From the NCBI GenBank assembly GCA_900769465.1, contig CAAGGT010000184.1, positions 1-9,622 of the forward strand: DNA of 9,622 nt. The letters are read 5' to 3'. The notes beneath the pieces were generated by a model. That model was given only the letters and a program-made list of their open reading frames with translations. It was not told the origin of the DNA and did no database searches. The position numbers were made by a program, and so were the translations under genes. Below, in pieces: positions 1 through 5,600 of this stretch (the first letter of the stretch is position 1; every line of letters begins with the position of its first letter). This stretch comes from Bacteroidaceae bacterium (GTDB lineage Bacteria > Bacteroidota > Bacteroidia > Bacteroidales > Bacteroidaceae).

Positions 1-629
1 AAGTCTTTCACGTATCTTTCGGTCAGCTCGACATCGATCTGCTTGTTTTTCTTTCTGCGATAATAAGGGCGGTCGGTGAGGTATCGCCAACCGTCAACGT
101 CATCGATGGCATCCTCGCACATATGCCCGAAGTATCTCGATATAAATCTCTTGATATCGTCCTTGTCTGCTCGCCGACATTCGAAGCCCTGATCGTTGAT
201 CTGTTTCTCAATGCGATTGAGTATAGAGAGAGCTTGTTCCTCGCTTTCTCTTGTAAGGCGATAGGCGAACATAAACTCTCGGGCAGTCGACATTTGCAGT
301 TGGATGTTATCGAGGTGTTTGATATCTTTTCGGAGTAGTTTCTGCACCTCGGGATTGGTTTCTTTTTCAGCCATTTTCTCGAGGTATAGCTTGTTGCTCT
401 CGAAGTTTTCTCGGGCATCGGTACAGATGATTTCGATGTTAGGATGAATGGACAGAAGTTGCGTTAAAGCCTGAATTTTATTTTCGACCTTATTGGCAGA
501 AAGCACCGAAATGTTCGTAGGTCTTACAAGGAAATATACGAGCTCGCCGTGACCAAAGGTGAGGACACCGCGATCCGTAAATTTCTTCATTCCTACGAGC
601 TGCAGGGTGGACATTTTTGATTTTGCCAT
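1..629 (-). CDS. VirB4-region conjugation protein, N-terminal part (continues beyond window)
   Basis: The ATG at 629 follows the TAA of the VirB3-like gene without a gap, with GGAGGGAG (643-636) as Shine-Dalgarno. The frame stays open to position 1, giving 209 residues that begin MAKSKMSTLQLVGMKKFTD. Visible parts are a beta-rich start (VLTFGHGELVYFLVRPTNIS), then long charged helices likely to form coiled coil at about 70-145 (NFESNKLYLEKMAEKE, EVQKLLRKDIKHLDN, EEQALSILNRIEKQI), then RRADKDDIKRFISRYFG. No Walker A or B motif is in the visible part. Position after VirB3 is that of VirB4, but in related Clostridia elements I recall a separate protein of about 200-250 residues with this kind of sequence between VirB3 and the ATPase. 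Both remain possible. It is a conjugation operon member either way. Confidence 0.75.
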   Translation of the reverse strand, partial: MAKSKMSTLQLVGMKKFTDRGVLTFGHGELVYFLVRPTNISVLSANKVENKIQALTQLLSIHPNIEIICTDARENFESNKLYLEKMAEKETNPEVQKLLRKDIKHLDNIQLQMSTAREFMFAYRLTRESEEQALSILNRIEKQINDQGFECRRADKDDIKRFISRYFGHMCEDAIDDVDGWRYLTDRPYYRRKKNKQIDVELTERYVKD

Positions 630-899
630 TTAGCTCTCCCTCCATTCGAAGTATTGTTGTGTGGAAATAAAATATCTCCACGCACATTTTATATAGTCGA
701 GGATGGAGTTCTCATCCATCCTCATAGTGAGTATTGCGTACACAGCGGTTAAGGCTGCAGGGATAATAAAACCGAGCTTTGCCCATGACACAACGGAGAT
801 TGTGAGTGCGATGCCAAGGATAATAATATCCTTCAGCGACCATAACCAAAGTTTTGTTTGTGTGCGCATATTCTGTGGGTACAAATATTGCTTTTTCAT
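630..899 (-). CDS. VirB3/PrgI-like small inner-membrane conjugation protein
   Basis: 89 residues, complete. It has a short N-terminal cytosolic part (MKKQYLYPQNMRTQTKLWLW), two closely spaced membrane helices at about 24-41 and 44-60, and a C-terminal part containing RMDENSILDYIKCAWRYF and QQYFEW. A two-helix hairpin of about 90 residues directly ahead of the VirB4 region is the hallmark of VirB3, called PrgI-like or TcpE-like in Gram-positive elements; these proteins join the VirB4 ATPase to the membrane channel. The Shine-Dalgarno AAAGGAG (904-910) overlaps the end of the VirB6-like gene and lies 5 nt from the ATG. The TAA stop is followed at once by the ATG of the next gene (TAAATG), so translation is probably coupled. 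Confidence 0.82.
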   Translation of the reverse strand: MKKQYLYPQNMRTQTKLWLWSLKDIIILGIALTISVVSWAKLGFIIPAALTAVYAILTMRMDENSILDYIKCAWRYFISTQQYFEWRES

Positions 900-911
900 A
901 AGACTCCTTTC

Positions 912-1871
912 TTACTTCTTAAATACCGCACGACCAAGGTTGATGGCGGTTGTAGTTGTGTGTACAGCACTCATCATGTTGACACGGGTGCCTGTTTCAA
1001 GACCAAATTGCTGTGCGATTCTCGGTACCTCGTTGGATGCGAGCATTACGCCCAAACCAAGCAAAGGATGAGCTTGCATCGTAATCAATCCAAGGAATAA
1101 CAGCGTTGTTTGCATAAACGTCGTAAAGCATAAGCCTATGATCTGCTTACACCAACCGTTGAAGCCGTCCGAATAACCTCTCGGGAGGCTAAACATATAA
1201 AGGCTTCCTACGGCTATCTGCACAAGAAGAATACCACCTCTCTTGATGTTTGAGAAGAAGCATTTTATTACGCAGTATCCAAGACAGATTATGATCAGAA
1301 GCGTGAGGAGCACGTTGTTGCCTTGCGTAACTGCACCTCCGGGTGTCATTGCTCCGGTTATCATTGACGGCGGATACAAAGCCAAGGCGTTTTTAGCCGC
1401 CACATCGAGCGATATATTCATGCCTATTACCTCTTGTGCAAGGTCTTGTGCAAAGGTGTTTTGCAGGAAACAACAAAAACGGTAAAGTTCCACGGGCACC
1501 ACGGTGAATAAGTTTACCGCAAAAAGTCCATAAAGGAACGGGAGTATCTGCCGTTTTATATTGATGCGACCTTGGGATTGGTATTCTATGGCTATATCGA
1601 ATATGGCGACCACCAGTCCGGCGATGAACAATCCCCAACCGAATAGGGAGAAGAATTGCAAGGCTGCATGCACCCACGTTAAGTCGAACAGGTCAGCACC
1701 TATGTTTGTCATCATCGTAAAGAAATCTGACAGTGCATTGTAAACTAAGCTATACAAAAATCGCATGAAGACATCCCAAATGCTTCCCGAAATGTTCTCC
1801 CACGTGTCCGTGAGTGCGGTGCTTATGGCATCACCTATACCGCTTACAAGGTCTTGTATCCAATCAAACAA
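912..1871 (-). CDS. VirB6/TrbL-like polytopic conjugation channel protein (DUF6045-type)
   Basis: 319 residues. An amphipathic N-terminal helix (MFDWIQDLVSGIGDAI) is followed by about six hydrophobic segments near 32-54, 70-95, 108-130, 186-206, 213-230 and 243-265. Between the third and fourth is a central extracytoplasmic-type stretch (about 137-185). The C-terminus is conserved-looking and soluble: SNEVPRIAQQFGLETG at 279-294, then a short tail ending VFKK. This layout matches TrbL/VirB6-like proteins of Gram-positive conjugative elements, which form the inner membrane part of the type IV secretion channel. The start is TTG with GGAAGGAGG 9 nt upstream, inside a stem-loop; no nearby ATG would keep the N-terminal helix. 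It follows the pilin gene by 36 nt and precedes the VirB3-like gene by 12 nt. Family level is fairly secure; the exact DUF number is from memory. Confidence 0.82.
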   Translation of the reverse strand: MFDWIQDLVSGIGDAISTALTDTWENISGSIWDVFMRFLYSLVYNALSDFFTMMTNIGADLFDLTWVHAALQFFSLFGWGLFIAGLVVAIFDIAIEYQSQGRINIKRQILPFLYGLFAVNLFTVVPVELYRFCCFLQNTFAQDLAQEVIGMNISLDVAAKNALALYPPSMITGAMTPGGAVTQGNNVLLTLLIIICLGYCVIKCFFSNIKRGGILLVQIAVGSLYMFSLPRGYSDGFNGWCKQIIGLCFTTFMQTTLLFLGLITMQAHPLLGLGVMLASNEVPRIAQQFGLETGTRVNMMSAVHTTTTAINLGRAVFKK

Positions 1872-1901
1872 GTGCTACCACCTCCTTCCGTTTGATTGGA
1901 T
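1858..1901 (-). promoter_or_regulatory. Perfect 12-bp inverted repeat presenting the Shine-Dalgarno of the VirB6-like gene
   Basis: ATCCAATCAAAC (1901-1890 on the minus strand) and GTTTGATTGGAT (1869-1858) are exact reverse complements, with a 20-nt loop. The loop begins with GGAAGGAGG (1889-1881) and ends with the TT of the TTG start (1871-1869); the G of the start is the first base of the 3' arm, which also codes for FDWI. The 5' arm begins only 7 nt after the pilin stop. No U-tract follows, so it is not a classical terminator. A role in translational control of the VirB6-like protein relative to the pilin is plausible. Confidence 0.65.
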
Positions 1902-1907
1902 TTTGGG

Positions 1908-2261
1908 TTACATGCCCAAGATGTTCCAAATATAGAGGGGGCAAGTAAGTGAGAAGATCAGCGTTGCGAGAAGAATTGCAGGAGCTGTCCACTCGAACTG
2001 CCCATGTTTGCGGTAGTCGAGGTATGCCGTAGCTACCTTAACAAAGAATAGCACCGCAAGGATCAAATCGATGATGGGAAAGATTACATTGTTTACCACC
2101 TGCTTAATCTGACCTTTAGCTGCATCCCAAGTGTCTTCTACGGCACCGGCAACGTCGCCGGTCGTGCCTGTTTCGGCTGCAAATGCGGTAACGCTCATAA
2201 CTGAGAGGAGCATTACCACCGCAAGCAATGCAAAGAGGATTCTTTTAGTTTTCAATTTCAT
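1908..2261 (-). CDS. DUF3852-like secreted two-helix protein, candidate VirB2-type conjugative pilin
   Basis: 117 residues. Residues 1-28 are a signal peptide (KLKTKR, hydrophobic core ILFALLAVVMLLSVMSV, cleavage near AFA|AE). The mature part of about 89 residues has a short polar segment (TGTTGDVAGAVEDTWDAAKGQ), helix 1 at about 55-78, a basic loop LDYRKHGQFEW at 81-91, and helix 2 at about 92-113. Small size, signal peptide, and two hydrophobic helices joined by a basic loop are the features of VirB2/TrbC pilins. The GDVAGA.E.TW and YRKHGQFEW segments resemble what I remember of DUF3852 proteins of Clostridia elements. The gene stands directly before the VirB6-like and VirB3-like genes, as a pilin should. 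It overlaps the preceding gene by 17 nt. Pilin function is inferred from architecture and context. Confidence 0.75.
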   Translation of the reverse strand: MKLKTKRILFALLAVVMLLSVMSVTAFAAETGTTGDVAGAVEDTWDAAKGQIKQVVNNVIFPIIDLILAVLFFVKVATAYLDYRKHGQFEWTAPAILLATLIFSLTCPLYIWNILGM

Positions 2262-2619
2262 ATGAGTAACTCCTTTCATATTTGTGTTTTGTGTATTTGT
2301 ATTCGGGGACGAATACTGCAGGAATTCCAAGTTTCATGGCAAGATCGATTTCCTCGGTCATGCCCTCGGTGATGTTTCTTCCGAAGTACCAAAGTTCATC
2401 ACAATTAGGGAGCAAAGAGAGTCCGGCACGAATGCCGAACTCTCTCTCAGAATCGATATTGTCATCAAGAAACTGTGTAAAATAGATGTGCGGAGCCACG
2501 GGAATATAGCCGAATTCTCGGACAATGTAAGTGCAATAGAGTTTTGCATTTTCTATGTTCTGTTCTATATCACCACGCAAAGGCGAGCACACATAAATTT
2601 TCTTGTTTTTGATTTCCAA
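2245..2619 (-). CDS. Nucleoside 2-deoxyribosyltransferase-like protein (DUF7768/DUF4406-type)
   Basis: 124 residues, cytosolic, single Rossmann-like domain. Visible motifs are KIYVCSPLRGD at 7-17 (first strand and nucleotide loop), NIENAKLYC at 21-29, YIPVAPHIYFTQFLDD at 38-53, CDELWYFG at 73-80, and ITEGMTEEIDLAMKLGIP at 83-100. The last has the G.(S/T).E(I/M) arrangement in which nucleoside deoxyribosyltransferases carry the catalytic glutamate (E89 or E90 here). Members of this group are common in phages and conjugative elements; substrates are mostly unknown, so an N-glycosidic bond reaction is inferred from fold only. It starts with TTG 17 nt after the giant gene and its last 17 nt overlap the next gene, so translation is probably coupled. 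A strong hairpin lies inside the coding sequence (2414-2447). Family call good, function uncertain. Confidence 0.8.
   Translation of the reverse strand: MEIKNKKIYVCSPLRGDIEQNIENAKLYCTYIVREFGYIPVAPHIYFTQFLDDNIDSEREFGIRAGLSLLPNCDELWYFGRNITEGMTEEIDLAMKLGIPAVFVPEYKYTKHKYERSYSYEIEN
2270..2276 (-). promoter_or_regulatory. Shine-Dalgarno that fixes the pilin-candidate start
   Basis: AAAGGAG lies 8 nt before the ATG at 2261, within the last codons of the DUF7768-type gene. The open frame extends 23 codons further upstream, but only the inner ATG has a Shine-Dalgarno and gives a proper signal peptide. Confidence 0.85.
2414..2447 (-). other. Strong RNA hairpin with UUCG loop inside the DUF7768-type gene
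   Basis: On the transcript, 2447-2433 (AAGAGAG-like purine arm ending UUCGGCA) pairs with 2428-2414 (UGCCGGACUCUCU) over 15 positions, two of them G-U. The loop is UUCG (2432-2429). The coding meaning is around REFGIRAGLSLL. No U-tract follows, so it is not an intrinsic terminator. It lies about 150-190 nt upstream of the pilin start and could be a stability or processing element. Structure is directly readable; role is inferred. Confidence 0.6.
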
Positions 2620-2625
2620 TATGAG

Positions 2626-2632
2626 CTCCTTT
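2626..2632 (-). promoter_or_regulatory. Shine-Dalgarno supporting a TTG start of the DUF7768-type gene
   Basis: AAAGGAG lies 6 nt before TTG at 2619 and just after the TAA of the giant gene at 2637. No ATG or GTG in frame is near, and the first residues KKIYVCSPLRGD begin the conserved domain at once, so TTG is the likely start. Confidence 0.75.
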
Positions 2633-2636
2633 CTGA

Positions 2637-5600
2637 TTAACGGTAGCGCTTATTTCCGAAAACGTCCGTCTTCTTATAGAGAATGAAGACGACCACACCA
2701 CCAACTGCAAGGAGGCTGAGGATGACAATGAGGGCGATGATGCCGCCATTGAGACCATGCTTGATCTCGAAGTTGTATTCGGTGCTGTTGCCGCAATCGT
2801 CAGTAACGACTACCTTATAGGTGCCTTCCTCGGTAAGCTCATCGCCGTCAGCGTACTCGATTTCGGTGTCATTGAGGAATACCTTAACGGTTGCTTCCTC
2901 GGAAAGATCCGTAAGAGTTACGGTCTTCTTTGCACGACCTTCCTCATCTACACCATTAACGGTGAGAGTAGGCGCCGTTGCATCAATGGTGATTTCGAAG
3001 GTGTTGGATACGCCGTTAGCGACTACCTCAACCTTGTAAGTACCGCTTTCGGTAAGGGAGAGGATTGCGTTCTCCATGTCGAGTTCGGTATCATTTACGA
3101 TGACCTTTTCAAAGCCGGGGATGGAGGCAATATCGCTCTCAAACTTGCCAACAAGAGCATCTACGATGGTGAAGGTTACCTCAGAGGTGTTGCCGAGCTT
3201 ATCGGTGAATTTAACGTTATAAACGCCGGACTCAACGATATCATCGCCAAGCTTGTATTCGAAGGGCTCGCCGTTCTTAGTTACCACAACGGATACATCC
3301 TCATTTGCGGTAAGTTTTGCGGTGTTTGCATAGCCCTTATCGTGAACAGAGGAAACGAATGCAACGTCTGCATCAATAGTTACCTTAAAGCTCTGAGTTA
3401 CGCCGTTTGCCACGATAGCCACGTCATAGGTGCCGCTTTCAGTAAGGGTGAGTGTACCTCTGTCGAGAGTTTCTTCCTTGCCATTAACGAGCACTTTCTC
3501 AAAGCCGGGAACGAGGTCAACCTCGCTTTCAAACTTATTTACGGTGGATACGATAATGGTGAAGCTCATCTCGGACTTGTTGCCGAGCTTATCCTCAACC
3601 TTTACGGTGTATGCTGCAGGCTCGGTAATCTCGGTACCAACAACGTAATTAATAGCTTCGCCGTTCTTGGTGACGGTTACGGTAACATCTTCGGTCGCAT
3701 TGATAGTAACAGAGTTTGCTAAGCCCTTGTCATGAGCGTTGATGCTGAAGCCTACCTTGGTATCAACGGTTACCTTGAAGGTATAAACCTTTCCACTTAC
3801 AGTCACACCAACCTCATATACGCCATCGTTTTTAAGTTCGAGGGTACCATAGTTGAGTCTGTGATCCTCACCGTTAACAGTAACGCCACCCATACCTTCG
3901 ATGTCATCAAAGTTGTGTGTGAACTCGGTTACGTAGGGCTGAATCACCTTGAAGGCGATCTGTGCGCGGTTGTTGAGAGCATCGGTGAGCTCGAGAACAT
4001 AATCAGCAGGCTCGGTAATTTCGGAGCCAAGCTTATAGTCGATAACCTCGCCATTCTTGGTAAGAACTACGGTTACCTGTTCCTTAGCGGTAGCCACTAC
4101 GGAGTTGGAGAGACCCTTGTCGTATACGTTAATGTCATAGCTTACGGTCTTATCAATCGTGAACTCAACAGAGACTTCATTGCCTGCGGTATCAACGACA
4201 CGTACACGGTACTGACCGTCTGCGGAGATGGGGTTGCCCGATACGTACTCACCAAGGGACTTGCCGTCCTTGAAGAGCTCTGCCTTGAGGTTTTCTTCCG
4301 TATAGAACACCTTTACATCGGTATTAACGGATTCACGGTGGTCAGCACCTTCCATCTCGACCTCGGGTTCCTCAGTGTCGATGGTGAAGGAGTATACCTT
4401 CTTGTGTCCGTCAAAGTTCTCAAACGTAATGGTGTAGTCACCGTCAGCGGTGAGCTTGTCGCCGGACTCATAAGGAATAACCTCACCGTTCTTTTCAACC
4501 GTTACCACGGCTTCATCGTCCCAAGTGAAGACAACGTCGGTGTTGGTGATACCGCCGTCATGAACGCCTGCAAGATCACCTGCAGGAACGGGCTGTTCGT
4601 AGGTAATCTGACCGCTGATCGCATCGATGCCGGTGCGGAATTCATCGGTAATAACTACCTTGTACATGCCGGAGGTGCGGAACTTATAAGCGAGAGTATC
4701 GAGAACGATGGTATTGCCATAGTCATCCTCGGTAAGAGTTACCCAAGTTTCACCATTATCGGTGGACTTCTGAATAACAATGGACTGAATGTGGGACTCG
4801 TCATCCTCACTCTTATTGATTGTGATTACGAGCTGCTTTTCCTCAGCATCCTTTACGAGAGAAACAGAGGGAGCGTTGCGAGAAATCTTGAAGCTGAAGG
4901 TTTCGGAATCGCCTGCATGGTTTACAGCGATAACGGTGTAAGAACCGCTTTCGGTTACCTTGAAGGTTTCATCTGCATTGAGAATTGCGAGAAGCTCGCC
5001 GTCTTCGTCATAAACTCTGAACATTGCAAACTCATCGATTTCATCAATAATGGAGATTGTCACCTCATCCTTGAAGAGATAGGTTCTCTCGAAGGTGGCG
5101 GTGTTCGTAGAGCCTTCGCCTACAGTGTACTGAATTGCAGGAGCCTTGCGGACTACAATCATGGTGTATTCACGAGTATTGCCGAAATCATCAAATACGG
5201 TGATCACATGCTTGCCCTCGGTTTCGATAGAAGCACCTACATATACCTCGCCATCAATGAGGACGCCGATGTCGGCGCCAAGCTCGATGCTGTTTGCAAG
5301 GATAGTAGTTCCATCAGAATAGGAGTACAGGTTCTCGCCGTCAGCGATTACTGCAGGCTCCTTCTGCCAGTAGTAATAGGACTTGATGCCTACCTTCGCA
5401 TACTCTGCGATAACCTCGTCAAGTCTTTCAGTGGTGAAGTATGCAACTTCTTCATCAGCATTGCCGGATTTCTTATAGATGAAGTATTCGCCATTAACAG
5501 CGTTTACGGAATCCTTTTCATCCATTGCAATGCCAGTATCCCACGAGGTGCTGCTCCATGTGCCTTTGCGAACGAGAGAGTTCTCGCGCTTGATAGCAAA

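Noticed and set aside
23..418. Minus-strand open frame of 131 codons near the window start
   Set aside because: It overlaps, in another frame, the VirB4-region gene that has a Shine-Dalgarno, coupled start and coherent sequence; the 131-codon product is Ser/Arg/Thr-rich shadow sequence.
699..723. 9-bp perfect inverted repeat GAGGATGGA / TCCATCCTC with a 7-nt loop in the VirB3-like gene
   Set aside because: Length and spacing are within what chance can give in a window of this size, it is not at a gene junction, and no U-tract follows.
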